A stretch of DNA of 64,000 nt from Vreelandella massiliensis (lineage in GTDB: Bacteria > Pseudomonadota > Gammaproteobacteria > Pseudomonadales > Halomonadaceae), in NCBI RefSeq assembly GCF_900155385.1, contig NZ_LT699746.1, positions 100,041 to 164,040 on the forward strand, written 5' to 3'. Under the pieces are notes generated by a model that was given only the letters and a program-made list of their open reading frames with translations, was not told the origin of the DNA and searched no databases. Below, one piece after another: positions 17,646-26,632 of this stretch (position 1 is its first letter; the number at the start of each line of letters is the position of its first letter). The translations under genes were made by a program, and so were the position numbers.

Positions 17646-19289
17646 ATGGGTGCCCTTAACGATGCTGTGCTGAATACAACACCTGTTGCAGCGTGTGATG
17701 TTGATGGCGATGACGAGGCAATGGGTGGGGAGGCTATCAGCCATGATGCCTTTGATAGCCTCATTCGACGGTACGATAAATCCTATCGAGAGCTGAAAGC
17801 CATAGCAGAATTTATGGCGCACCACGGCCACGACACGCAGCTACTTGATATGTTCTTCAAGGGAAATATCACGGATCACCGTGTCAATTCCGTATCGTCT
17901 TTGTATTACGACCGCATTTTCCAGCTTGAAGGGGCCGTGAAGGCGCTTGATGCGCGGTTCTGGCAAGAGGCGCTAGCGCTGACCAATGTGATGTCTTTAT
18001 TGCCTGCAAAACGCCGAAACGAGTGGAACGACGTGATAAGTCGCATGAAGACGCCTCCTTTTACCGCTGACAACCTGCGGGCTACGTTTACGGAGCTTTT
18101 CGCGCAGCGGAAAAATTACTTTGCAGAGCGTGTTGATGGTATTTTTCGAGCCCTTAGCCATGAGCATGTCACAAATCGACCCGAAGGCTTCTCTAAGCGA
18201 CTGATCACCTATGTTTCACGTTGCGTTAGCCTCCTGGTGCCGTCCGATACGGCTTATCTGGAAGACCTCAGACAAGTCATCGCTATCGTGTTAAAGCGCG
18301 AGATACCCAAGGATTTTTCAACCGGCATTTACTGGTTGCTGGATCGCATTATCAAAACCAATCGAACGGGCGAGTGGTTTCCCGTTGATGGAAACGCCTT
18401 TCGACTTCGTTTCTACAAGAAGGGAACCGTACACGTTGAGATACATCCTGATGTGGCTTGGCAGCTGAACAAGGTGCTGGCGCATCTATATCCAGAGGCT
18501 ATCCCGAATCAGCACAAGACGCCGCGTAAACGCAGTAAGGCTATCCAAGTAAAACCGCTAACGACACCTTTGCCTCGCCCTGTTCTGTCCGCGCTTTACA
18601 ATGATTTTTATGGCCAGCGATCCCCTTGCCGGTTTGTCATTTCGCGGGCAAACAATCGTTTCGTGCGTGAGCAGCTAATTGACGTGCTGACGCAGATTGG
18701 TGGTCAGTCAGAGGATGGGAGGGTCTTTGATTTTGACTATCCAATCGGCCCCGTGGTGGACGATATTGTATTTTCGGGCTGTATCCCCAATGCCAAAAGC
18801 CACCAGTTTTACCCCACACCGGAAACTTTGGCCGCTTCGGTCGTAAATTTGCTGGACATACAGACCGAGGATCGAGTGTTGGAGCCCAGTGCTGGCACAG
18901 GCGCGATTGCCGAGCGCCTGCCTTCGGAACAGCTAACGTGTGTGGAATATGCGCCGCTTCATTGCGGCATTCTGAAGGCAAAGGGCATCACCGATGTTGT
19001 AGAGGCCGATTTTCTTGAGTGGTCGGCAAGCCAGCACCGCTGCTTTGATAAAATTGGGCTGAATCCGCCATATACCGGCGGGCAAGCAGAAGCACACCTC
19101 GATGCGGCTATTCGGTGTCTGGCTCCTGGCGGGCGGTTGGTCGCCATCCTGCCCCATAGCCTTTCATCGAGCTGGCAGCCCGAATGTGAACAAAGGGTGT
19201 CGGTTGAATGGCAGTCACCAATGCACGATGCGTTCCCTGGTGTTGCCATAAGCACCGCGATAGCGGTTGTCAAAAAGAAGGCGCAATAA
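17646..19289 (+). CDS. DUF4942 protein fused to an N6-adenine methyltransferase domain
   Basis: The 547-residue protein has two parts. The N-terminal 300 residues resemble DUF4942, found on plasmids and phage-like elements. The C-terminal 170 residues form a class I methyltransferase: FYPTPETLA, the SAM-binding VLEPSAGTGAIAERL near residue 415, and the catalytic NPPYTGGQAEAHLD near residue 475, which indicates N6-adenine methylation of DNA. No restriction enzyme is nearby, so it may be an orphan methylase that protects the element or regulates genes. GGAGGCAAGAC precedes the ATG. Confidence 0.82.
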   Translation: MGALNDAVLNTTPVAACDVDGDDEAMGGEAISHDAFDSLIRRYDKSYRELKAIAEFMAHHGHDTQLLDMFFKGNITDHRVNSVSSLYYDRIFQLEGAVKALDARFWQEALALTNVMSLLPAKRRNEWNDVISRMKTPPFTADNLRATFTELFAQRKNYFAERVDGIFRALSHEHVTNRPEGFSKRLITYVSRCVSLLVPSDTAYLEDLRQVIAIVLKREIPKDFSTGIYWLLDRIIKTNRTGEWFPVDGNAFRLRFYKKGTVHVEIHPDVAWQLNKVLAHLYPEAIPNQHKTPRKRSKAIQVKPLTTPLPRPVLSALYNDFYGQRSPCRFVISRANNRFVREQLIDVLTQIGGQSEDGRVFDFDYPIGPVVDDIVFSGCIPNAKSHQFYPTPETLAASVVNLLDIQTEDRVLEPSAGTGAIAERLPSEQLTCVEYAPLHCGILKAKGITDVVEADFLEWSASQHRCFDKIGLNPPYTGGQAEAHLDAAIRCLAPGGRLVAILPHSLSSSWQPECEQRVSVEWQSPMHDAFPGVAISTAIAVVKKKAQ

Positions 19290-19318
19290 GCCCATAAACT
19301 TGAGGAAGGAGAGGTGTC

Positions 19319-19603
19319 GTGCTGAAAGCAGATTTTTCAGTGGTGTGTGTCACCGATATGTTGGTCTTGATTGTCGATAACGACAGAGGTGGGCCAAGCG
19401 TGACCAATGATGCAGCTAACGTGATTGAGCGTGTTGATGCAGTCGTCGGGGGGCTTGCTAGGCGCAGAGTGTATTACCGCGATAGTGATTGGCGCTTTGA
19501 TGAATTAGTCCATGAAAACGGTCAATTCAAAGGCTTTCAGCGTTGCACTGATGACCAGCAAGATTTTCTCAATGATGTCATGGCCTCTCAAGTGAGCGGA
19601 TAG
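19319..19603 (+). CDS. Small unknown protein of 94 residues
   Basis: A GTG start is preceded by AGGAG at eight bases, and the frame lies 29 bases after the methyltransferase stop, so it is probably in the same operon. The protein is soluble, with a hydrophobic beta-like N-terminal stretch (VCVTDMLVLIVDNDRGG). No known family is recognised. Confidence 0.55.
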   Translation: MLKADFSVVCVTDMLVLIVDNDRGGPSVTNDAANVIERVDAVVGGLARRRVYYRDSDWRFDELVHENGQFKGFQRCTDDQQDFLNDVMASQVSG

Positions 19604-19704
19604 GTTCAGCCAGGCGTGCTAGGTCAGGTTGCGAGGGGCGCGGTCACAACACTTAACCGCCATAACAGAAGTCGATACATTGAAGCGCAGAGGGCTGATA
19701 AAAC

Positions 19705-20127
19705 ATGAGGGTGAAGCTACATGGGAAATCCATTGCAGGCGTCGTTTTAGCAGGCATTGTGGCGGGCTGTGCAGGGCAAACGCCTTATGAGCCAGAGGAT
19801 CATCCCTTAATGGGGATGCCATCGGCATCGCATGACGAAATGGAAAATATGTTTGAGCTACCGGACAAGTGGCCAGATGGGGCGCCCACCACGGCGATGT
19901 ATAACGGAAAGGAAATGGGAAGATGGCAACCCATAGGGCGAACGGATAACGGCTGCATCGAGTACCAGTTGCTACCCGAAGATACGCGCTATATTGCGCC
20001 CGATGTAACGCACTATTGGCATGGCGACATGTACCGGACGGAAAGCAAAGGGTGTGTGCCTGTCGAAGCAGTCGAGCACTCTGACATTAACCACAACGGC
20101 GGCAATAATGCCGCCGCTGGGGATTAA
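19705..20127 (+). CDS. Putative lipoprotein
   Basis: The 140-residue product has a short basic N terminus, a hydrophobic core and a lipobox GIVAGC with the acceptor Cys near residue 22, so it is probably anchored in a membrane by lipid. The rest is polar and contains two further Cys residues (NGCIEY and SKGCVPVE) that may form a disulfide. Entry exclusion and surface lipoproteins of conjugative elements have this size, but nothing ties it to a role. Its 3' end overlaps the convergent Tus-like gene by four bases. Confidence 0.6.
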   Translation: MRVKLHGKSIAGVVLAGIVAGCAGQTPYEPEDHPLMGMPSASHDEMENMFELPDKWPDGAPTTAMYNGKEMGRWQPIGRTDNGCIEYQLLPEDTRYIAPDVTHYWHGDMYRTESKGCVPVEAVEHSDINHNGGNNAAAGD

Positions 20128-21056
20128 GCCGCTGACGAATCGGCTGTGTAGTAGCGATGCACGCAGATAGAAGGTAGGAAGGGGGAATCCTCCACCTTCG
20201 TATCTTTACGGCGCTGGCTCTCGCCGCGAGGCTCATGCGGTTGAGCAGGGGGCGTGCGCAGCGGTGGCAAAAGCCCTGTATGCAGGTCAGGTGGCACAAT
20301 CAGGGGCATGGATGAATTAAAGGCCACCGGACGCGGTTTAGGGTTCTCGTCTGTCTCGGCAAACTGGATATTGCACCGCAATAGGGGGCTTTGCTTGCGT
20401 ACTAGCGCCAATGGCTCCCCAGGCGGGAGATTCGCCAGCTTCTTGAGCTGAATCGCCACATGGGGCTGATCAGCGCCGAGCTTGATCAACCGCTTTTCCG
20501 CGTCTTCCACACTGATTTTTACGATAGAGCGCCCACTGACATACCAGCCGATGCCCACATGCCGCACAGGTTCATCGAATACAAACAGTCGCCGCCACGT
20601 TTTCTTCAAACTCAGCCGTGCGAGCCCCGCCGTATTCAAGTGCGCCCGTAGCTGCGGGTGTTGCTTGGCAATTTCTTCTTTGAGCACCGACTGAGAGTTG
20701 TACGTCGGTTGCGTGCCCTTCATTTCGTCAGCAATCTCGTGAAATTCGCCTTTGAGTTCGTTCAGAGTGTGGAATGCCTCGCGCAGCTCCGGCGATGCCG
20801 CGATCACAGCGGTATGTTTCGACGTGGCATTTCCGGCAACACCCGCGTCATGCCACATATCAGACAGCACGCGACGCAGCCAATCCGCGTTTGTATGGAC
20901 GGTATTCATCGCCCAGGCGTGGGGCTGCTCTTTCTCATAACGCTCACAAACCGTATCAATCGCCGCCAGGATGCGATCAAAGCATTCGCTGGCCTGATGG
21001 ATCAGCTCAAAACGCCGACGATCATTATCGAGCAGGTCGTTGGTTGGTATTGGCAT
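20124..21056 (-). CDS. Tus-like DNA replication terminus site-binding protein
   Basis: Tus binds Ter sites and stops a replication fork from one side. The 310-residue length equals that of enterobacterial Tus (309). Segments line up in order: an N-terminal helical bundle, LFVFDEPVRHVGIGWYVSG near residue 160 (Tus has a V--DP----FGW segment), SIVKI just after it, LANLPPGEPLALVRK near 215 (Tus IAALP-NA-L--KR), and a PVAFNSSMPLIVP segment near 250 (Tus CPTPLIALI). The C-terminal 50 residues are Pro/Arg-rich and not Tus-like. Some plasmids are known to carry Ter sites and Tus homologues. I found no canonical Ter site nearby. GGGGAG before the ATG supports the start. Confidence 0.6.
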   Translation of the reverse strand: MPIPTNDLLDNDRRRFELIHQASECFDRILAAIDTVCERYEKEQPHAWAMNTVHTNADWLRRVLSDMWHDAGVAGNATSKHTAVIAASPELREAFHTLNELKGEFHEIADEMKGTQPTYNSQSVLKEEIAKQHPQLRAHLNTAGLARLSLKKTWRRLFVFDEPVRHVGIGWYVSGRSIVKISVEDAEKRLIKLGADQPHVAIQLKKLANLPPGEPLALVRKQSPLLRCNIQFAETDENPKPRPVAFNSSMPLIVPPDLHTGLLPPLRTPPAQPHEPRGESQRRKDTKVEDSPFLPSICVHRYYTADSSAA

Positions 21057-21255
21057 AGAGACTCCCCGCCGAAACTAATCTGTTACCTACTATCAGTATA
21101 GCAGGTTGACAATGACATGCAGCGTCGCAGTGACGCCGAGTGAACACCTAAAAATCACGATCTGAGAAGGGCTGAACACAGGGTTGGCTTGCGTAAAGTT
21201 ATCCAGTGGAAACAACCGTTAAATCCGAATCCATAACGAAAGCGGGAGTGACGAC

Positions 21256-24200
21256 ATGGCGGGAAACGGGAAACAGCCTTTTATGCTCATGCCGCTGGCG
21301 GCAGCGATCATGCTGTCTGCTGGCCAGTACGCGGGCGCTTCAGACGATCCAATGGTATTTCGGTACTACTCAACTGAATTTAGTAGCAGCTCGGCACCCG
21401 ATTGGGACGGCGCTTTTGGTGGCTCAGGCTCAGGTGATGATGATTTCGGGGGCAACTTGGGCTCTGGTGGTGATGGCACGGGGGATGACTCTGATACTTC
21501 CGGCCCCGATGGCTCCGACGTGGAAGAACCTACAACGTCTTATATTGCCGATGTTTCGGTTAATACCGATGGCACAGTCTTAACAGGGCGCGGGCGTGAA
21601 GAAGAAACTGTTAGCGTGAAACGAGAAGGAGCTAGCCTGGGTAGCGCTGCCGTTGTGACCGGCAATCAATTTACGGTGATGCTGAACGAGGTTGTCACTA
21701 GTGGCGAGGTCTTGAACCTTGAAGCGTCTGGCGGCGCAACGGAAGATTACATTGTACCCCCTGGCATAAATGCACCGGATAAGCCGAGCAACATCCGTGT
21801 TGATGCCAGCGGTGAATACGCGATGGGTAAGGCGTTAGCAGATCAAGAGGTTGTCGCTGAAGACGAAGCGGATACCGAAGTTGGGCGTGTCATGGCTGAC
21901 TCTAACGGCGATTTCCTCATGGAGCTAACGCCGGAAATGTCAGGCGGCGAGCTTTTGGGGTTTTATACCGAACGCGATGATGGAGCCACCAGTGAGAAAA
22001 CCTTTTACTTGGTCAGCGAGGATATAGGACTGCCAGATTTTGGCGATTCGACCGACCCGCTTACTGACTTCAACATTACATTTTCGGAAGAAGGCGACTC
22101 TCTCACCGGCACGTTCTGGTCGCAAACGGAAGTCATTGTTAAAAATGATAGCGGCGTAGAGATAGGTAGGGGCAATACATATTCGGACGATAGGATCACG
22201 ATCCCGCTTGATCCGCGAGTGATTGGTGGTGATGTCCTAACACTATCGGCACCTGGACGTGGTGACGTGACGGTAGTAGTACCGGATTACGTTAATGTGC
22301 CAGAAGATTATGTTTCACCCGAATGTAAAGCAGCACCAACACGCTCAATCGGCGAGTGGCCAGGGTGTGACGGCATGTTGATTGTGGAAGACCATCAAAT
22401 GCTTTTAGATATTGCTGATGGAGCAGCGTATAAAGATGAGTATGGAAATTTTAGAGAGTGGCGCCTAGACGAACTTTATGTTGGAAACGTAGAAAAATTC
22501 AGCGAATTACTTTATACAAACGAACGCTTACTAAGAAATTCAGATGCAGATATATCTTACTGGGATATGTCGAACGCAAAAAATTTCCAGGAAATTTTTG
22601 CTTTTGAGAATAGTAATTATGCTGGTGTAGAAAGAGATCATTGGAAAAGGTTTTGGAATACAACAGATATAAGTAATTGGCGGCCGGGTAAACTTGATAA
22701 TCTATTATCGGCATTTCGATATAACAAATATTTCAATCAGAATATAAATAATTGGGATGTGTCAGGAGTTACAGATTTTAGGCGTGCATTTTGGGGTGCT
22801 GAAAAATTTAACAAACCTCTTTGGAAATGGAATGTTGAAAATGCTAATACAATGAGATACATGTTTCGAGAAGCAGAATCATTTAATCAAGATATTTCAA
22901 AGTGGGCGCTTAAAGGCCCAATTACAATAAAGGATATGTTTGATCGCGCATCAAGCTTCAATCAAGATTTGTCAAGGTGGAATGTTAAAAATGCAGATTC
23001 ACACCATGAGTTTCGTAGAATGTTTAATGAAACTTCTATGTATCAGGACTTATCTTGCTGGAACGTAGAGAATTATGAAAGTAAAGAAGAATATAATAGT
23101 TGGCAAGGTGAGTGGCAACACACTACTGAATGGACATTTAGCGGAACACCAATGGAAGACGTTACCTCTCTGCATCCTAAATGGGGAGAAAATGGGCGAG
23201 ATTTACTTGATAACGACGGCAAAAGGCTTTGCGAAGAAGCTATAACGTCGTATTACTATGAAAATGTTGAAATTGATGAAAATTTTGGCTTTAACCAGCT
23301 AAACCATGCTCCTAACCCGTTGAGTGATTTCGATATTCAGTTTAATGAAGATGGCGATCTTATTACACTAACATTATGGCCAGACACAGAAATTGACGTA
23401 CTGCTGGATAATAGTGTTATAGGTTCAGGTGATACAACCATTAGTGATCGAATCTCGATAGCGCTAGACCCAGCTGTATTTGCAGGTGATACTTTGACAC
23501 TTCGCTCTGTTGAGAGAGATTCAGTTGATATTACTGTGCCAAATGGGATTGGTAAGATTACATGGGCGATGTATGCTGATGAAAATGGCTATGAACCATC
23601 ACTTTACTCTTCATATCCTGACTGGGCATATCCTGTTTGGAGTGCAATTTCCGGAGATTTGCCAACTTCAGAATATCCAATAGAAACTGGTATAAATTCG
23701 CTTATTTTTAAAGGTAATTTCTCAACAGTAAAAGGTCTTTCTAACATTAAAGAAGTAGAGCGTATTCATTTCGTTAGCGATGAACTTACGGACTTGAAAG
23801 GTTTAGAAAATCTAACGAAATTGGAAAAATTGAGGATAGAAGGGGACAGCATAACTTCACTTTCAGGTCTTTCTGACGCAGTTAATCCACATAATTTATG
23901 GTTTGAAAATGCCACTAGCCTTTCTGATCCTGGTAGTCTAGCACCAACAGGAGAATTTACTTTTGTAGCTATAGACGGTACAAATCTCACTAATGTAGAC
24001 TTTTTATCAGGCTATACGCATAATAATCCAGATGAAGGTAACGGGTTTGTCTATATTCGGAACAATAGGAACTTGGAAAACCTTGATGGATTATCCAATA
24101 TCACAGAAACAAATAGGATAGGAATATACGATTCAAACCCAAGTTTGAACGATATTTCTGGTATAGAGAATATGAAAGTTAATGATTCCGTTCACATTGC

Positions 24201-24306
24201 TGACGATAGCTTTCCAGGCCCCATTGATGGAAGTTCGACGCTTTGTTCAACAACACCTTCAAGTTATTTTACTGGTGATGTTTCAAAATACGAACTCTGT
24301 AATTAA
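21256..24306 (+). CDS. Large surface protein with Ig-like and BspA-type (DUF285) repeats
   Basis: This 1016-residue exported protein has a signal peptide ending near GQYAGASDD, then a Gly/Asp/Ser-rich linker. Three or more bacterial Ig-like modules follow, at about residues 95-170, 270-345 and 690-770, the last two nearly repeated (P-SDF-I-F-EDGD--T-T-W--TEI). A BspA-like DUF285 block at 430-620 contains MFxxAxxFNQDxSxWNV repeats. A leucine-rich domain at 830-1000 ends with a Cys pair. Such proteins mediate adhesion. The second half, from about 22400, is much more AT-rich than the first, which suggests a chimera. It lies next to a tyrosine recombinase. GGGAG precedes the ATG. Confidence 0.75.
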   Translation: MAGNGKQPFMLMPLAAAIMLSAGQYAGASDDPMVFRYYSTEFSSSSAPDWDGAFGGSGSGDDDFGGNLGSGGDGTGDDSDTSGPDGSDVEEPTTSYIADVSVNTDGTVLTGRGREEETVSVKREGASLGSAAVVTGNQFTVMLNEVVTSGEVLNLEASGGATEDYIVPPGINAPDKPSNIRVDASGEYAMGKALADQEVVAEDEADTEVGRVMADSNGDFLMELTPEMSGGELLGFYTERDDGATSEKTFYLVSEDIGLPDFGDSTDPLTDFNITFSEEGDSLTGTFWSQTEVIVKNDSGVEIGRGNTYSDDRITIPLDPRVIGGDVLTLSAPGRGDVTVVVPDYVNVPEDYVSPECKAAPTRSIGEWPGCDGMLIVEDHQMLLDIADGAAYKDEYGNFREWRLDELYVGNVEKFSELLYTNERLLRNSDADISYWDMSNAKNFQEIFAFENSNYAGVERDHWKRFWNTTDISNWRPGKLDNLLSAFRYNKYFNQNINNWDVSGVTDFRRAFWGAEKFNKPLWKWNVENANTMRYMFREAESFNQDISKWALKGPITIKDMFDRASSFNQDLSRWNVKNADSHHEFRRMFNETSMYQDLSCWNVENYESKEEYNSWQGEWQHTTEWTFSGTPMEDVTSLHPKWGENGRDLLDNDGKRLCEEAITSYYYENVEIDENFGFNQLNHAPNPLSDFDIQFNEDGDLITLTLWPDTEIDVLLDNSVIGSGDTTISDRISIALDPAVFAGDTLTLRSVERDSVDITVPNGIGKITWAMYADENGYEPSLYSSYPDWAYPVWSAISGDLPTSEYPIETGINSLIFKGNFSTVKGLSNIKEVERIHFVSDELTDLKGLENLTKLEKLRIEGDSITSLSGLSDAVNPHNLWFENATSLSDPGSLAPTGEFTFVAIDGTNLTNVDFLSGYTHNNPDEGNGFVYIRNNRNLENLDGLSNITETNRIGIYDSNPSLNDISGIENMKVNDSVHIADDSFPGPIDGSSTLCSTTPSSYFTGDVSKYELCN

Positions 24307-24320
24307 TAAAGCGTAGTCCA

Positions 24321-24360
24321 CCCTAAACTTCTACTAAAAGTATTTGGTAGGGGTTTAGGG
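24321..24360. terminator. Hairpin between the surface protein and recombinase genes
   Basis: CCCTAAAC and GTTTAGGG pair, with an inner CTAC/GTAG step, in the gap between two convergent genes. The right arm overlaps the recombinase stop codon. There is no long T tract, so it may instead be a recombination-related structure. Confidence 0.5.
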
Positions 24361-25485
24361 GTTATATCCAAACCTACCGGCCTGTAACCGAGCGGCTTTC
24401 TCCCGATGATCTTTGGTTTCGTCGAGAACATACCGCTCGGTTGTTACCACCGACGCATGACCTAGCACTACCTGGATTTCCCGCATCGACATACCGGCTT
24501 CACGCAGATCGGTCGCGCAAGTGCGGCGTAGATCGTGCGGCGCCAGCTGTAGATCGTTAGGCAGCATAAGGCGCAAGCGCTCCAAGCGCTCATTCACACT
24601 GCGTAGACTCAGTGGCTTTTTCAGATAATCACGAGCCGGTGCTTTCTGCTTCACCCAGATAGGATTGAACAGGTATCCGGCGTCACGGCCACGATAGCGA
24701 TCCAGGTATTCGTTTAAGCGCCATAACACGCAGTCGGGCAGGGTGAGCGTGCGTTGCTTTTGGCCTTTACCCTCGACGGTGATCTCACCGTTGGAAAAGT
24801 CGATGTCTTTCAATTGCATACTGACGGCCTCGGCGCGGCGTAAGCCGACGGCAGCCATTATCGAAATCATCAACCCATCCCGAAAGGCGCGAGCACTGGG
24901 CTCTTGATCACAAAGATCGAGTAGAGCGCGGATGGTTTCAGCGCTATGGGCTTTACCCGCACGTTTGGCGTATGAATACCGCGCTGCCTTAATTTGCTTG
25001 ATCCGATCCAGCGTGGCGTGACTCATTTGATCGAGCATCCAGGCTTCGGTGGCGATACCGCGTATCACGGAACGGACGGCATTTCGCTTTGCGGGTGAAA
25101 CGCCGCCATCGCGGTACGTTGCCAATATCTCGCTGACCACATCGGGCGTGAGGCTTGCCCAATCCACATAATCATAGGGGAAGGCTTGCTGCGGGTGCAG
25201 GGCTCGCTGATCACCGTTCGGCGCCAGCAGCTTAGGTGGCTTTGGAGCACCGAGCGCTTTGGTGGCAATTTCGTTAATGAGGCTCCGCTTTGAAGATGCG
25301 CTGGCCGCTGATTCCTGGTTGCGCAAATGTCGGTGCGCCGCATTGGTGCCACGGGGGAACGGATGGTTGATGTCATGGCGCACACGAATGGGCGGCGCTT
25401 CGTAATCGACCAAGCCGGACTGCGGCTGTTGCAACACAGTCAATGAATGATCAGCGGTGTCGACGTGCTTGATGTCTTGCTTCAT
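24355..25485 (-). CDS. Tyrosine recombinase/integrase
   Basis: The 376-residue protein has the catalytic residues of phage-type site-specific recombinases: Arg in GLRRAEAVSMQ near residue 225, a Lys in the following beta hairpin (EGKGQKQR), HDLRRTCATDL near 320, a His in LGHAS near 344, and the Tyr nucleophile in TTERYVLDE near 352. An N-terminal SAM-like core-binding domain lies near residues 95-190. It may integrate the element, resolve multimers or mobilise the neighbouring surface protein gene. It lies mid-element and has no obvious excisionase or attachment site beside it. Confidence 0.88.
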   Translation of the reverse strand: MKQDIKHVDTADHSLTVLQQPQSGLVDYEAPPIRVRHDINHPFPRGTNAAHRHLRNQESAASASSKRSLINEIATKALGAPKPPKLLAPNGDQRALHPQQAFPYDYVDWASLTPDVVSEILATYRDGGVSPAKRNAVRSVIRGIATEAWMLDQMSHATLDRIKQIKAARYSYAKRAGKAHSAETIRALLDLCDQEPSARAFRDGLMISIMAAVGLRRAEAVSMQLKDIDFSNGEITVEGKGQKQRTLTLPDCVLWRLNEYLDRYRGRDAGYLFNPIWVKQKAPARDYLKKPLSLRSVNERLERLRLMLPNDLQLAPHDLRRTCATDLREAGMSMREIQVVLGHASVVTTERYVLDETKDHREKAARLQAGRFGYNP

Positions 25486-25846
25486 GCCAAAACTCCAAAG
25501 GGTCTGAGCAAATTTCCGTATCCGGCGGTACGAGAATACTTAACGATATTCTTACAGCCCGTTATCAACATGGAGGCTCAGTACCAATCGTGCCTCGATC
25601 CAGAGATCGTCAGCACGGGAAAGAGGGCTGCTGTGCCCATATTATAACTGCATTTAATGAACCTTAAAGGTAGTTATAAAAATAAGTGGCTGACGAGCGG
25701 CCTGTATTTTGTTGGAGACATAAAAGGTTTGAGTTAGGTGCTCCATGTAGATAACGAGCTAGTGTGATACCCATAGGCAAAAAAAGACCCCGTACATGGT
25801 TTCCATGTCGGGGGAAGCACCAAGAAAGAAACTGCACAAGGAAGGG
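25486..25846. other. Intergenic region upstream of the recombinase, with a terminator
   Basis: No gene is supported in this 361-base stretch. It should hold the recombinase promoter. At 25778-25815 a hairpin (CCCCGACATGG paired with CCATGTACGGGG in the minus sense, followed by a T run) is a good terminator for the cytochrome gene. Confidence 0.6.
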
Positions 25847-26323
25847 TTATTTATTCCGGTAGTCGTCGTGGCAGCTTTTGCATGAAGAACCGACTTTCGA
25901 TAACAAGCCCGCCAAGGTACGCATATCGGCATCGTTGGCGCTAGCTGCTTCTAAGTCTGAAGCTGTGGTAACAAGCTCATTCGCTATTTCGTTAAAGTGC
26001 CCGCGATCATCGGCGATCTTTGCGGAAGCCGTGGTTTTGAACCCATGTTGCCCATCGTAGGATTCATCTATAAAGCCTTCCCACGGCATATCGGCCAGCT
26101 CGGACACGCGGTTGGCATGGTGATCAAACCGCTCGGCATCAAACTCGATCTCGCCACGGAGCATGTCGCTCATGGGGGAAAAATGATAGCCAATGGCGGT
26201 AAAAACCGACTGGCGGTAATCTATAGCATCTTCGATCTTTTCAGAATCGGCGCTCGAAACCGAAGTCATGGCGAGCGACATTGCGGTAGCGGCCAGCGCG
26301 GATGTCAGTGCTTTTGCTTTCAT
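25847..26323 (-). CDS. Cytochrome c'
   Basis: Cytochromes c' are periplasmic four-helix heme proteins that bind nitric oxide and can protect against it. The product has 158 residues when started at the ATG at 26323, which follows AGGGAG and begins a clear signal peptide (ALTSALAATAMSLAMTSVSSA). A longer frame adds 29 residues without signal-like features and is rejected. The heme motif CKSCHDDYR lies at the extreme C terminus, as in the family, and the N-terminal IDYRQSVFTAIGYHF segment is typical. It is transcribed alone, with its own terminator, and is probably cargo of the element. Confidence 0.85.
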   Translation of the reverse strand: MKAKALTSALAATAMSLAMTSVSSADSEKIEDAIDYRQSVFTAIGYHFSPMSDMLRGEIEFDAERFDHHANRVSELADMPWEGFIDESYDGQHGFKTTASAKIADDRGHFNEIANELVTTASDLEAASANDADMRTLAGLLSKVGSSCKSCHDDYRNK

Positions 26324-26632
26324 TTTAAGCTCCCTGCCAAATGGAACCCCCAGTTTACGGGACAAATTGGCCATAGAAGCCCGCTGAATGGGGAAAAATT
26401 CAGGTTTCACCAGGCATTGAGCCCTTTTGAGCTATATTTCACGCCTATTTAGCGCCACTTAGATAAGGCCGATAGGTTCGATTAAGTATTAAATATCAAT
26501 GCTTTAGGCTATATTTTTGTGTTGATTTACACCCTCATACGCGAAATCTGAGAGTTTGTGGCGCTCACTGCCCGCTAGATTTTGCGTTTGAGCGCCGTTT
26601 TTGGCGGCTAGAACACCCTACTGAAAGGCCAA

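Noticed and set aside
25847..26410. Longer start for the cytochrome c' gene
   Set aside because: The inner ATG at 26323 has AGGGAG upstream and a proper signal peptide; the extension has neither.
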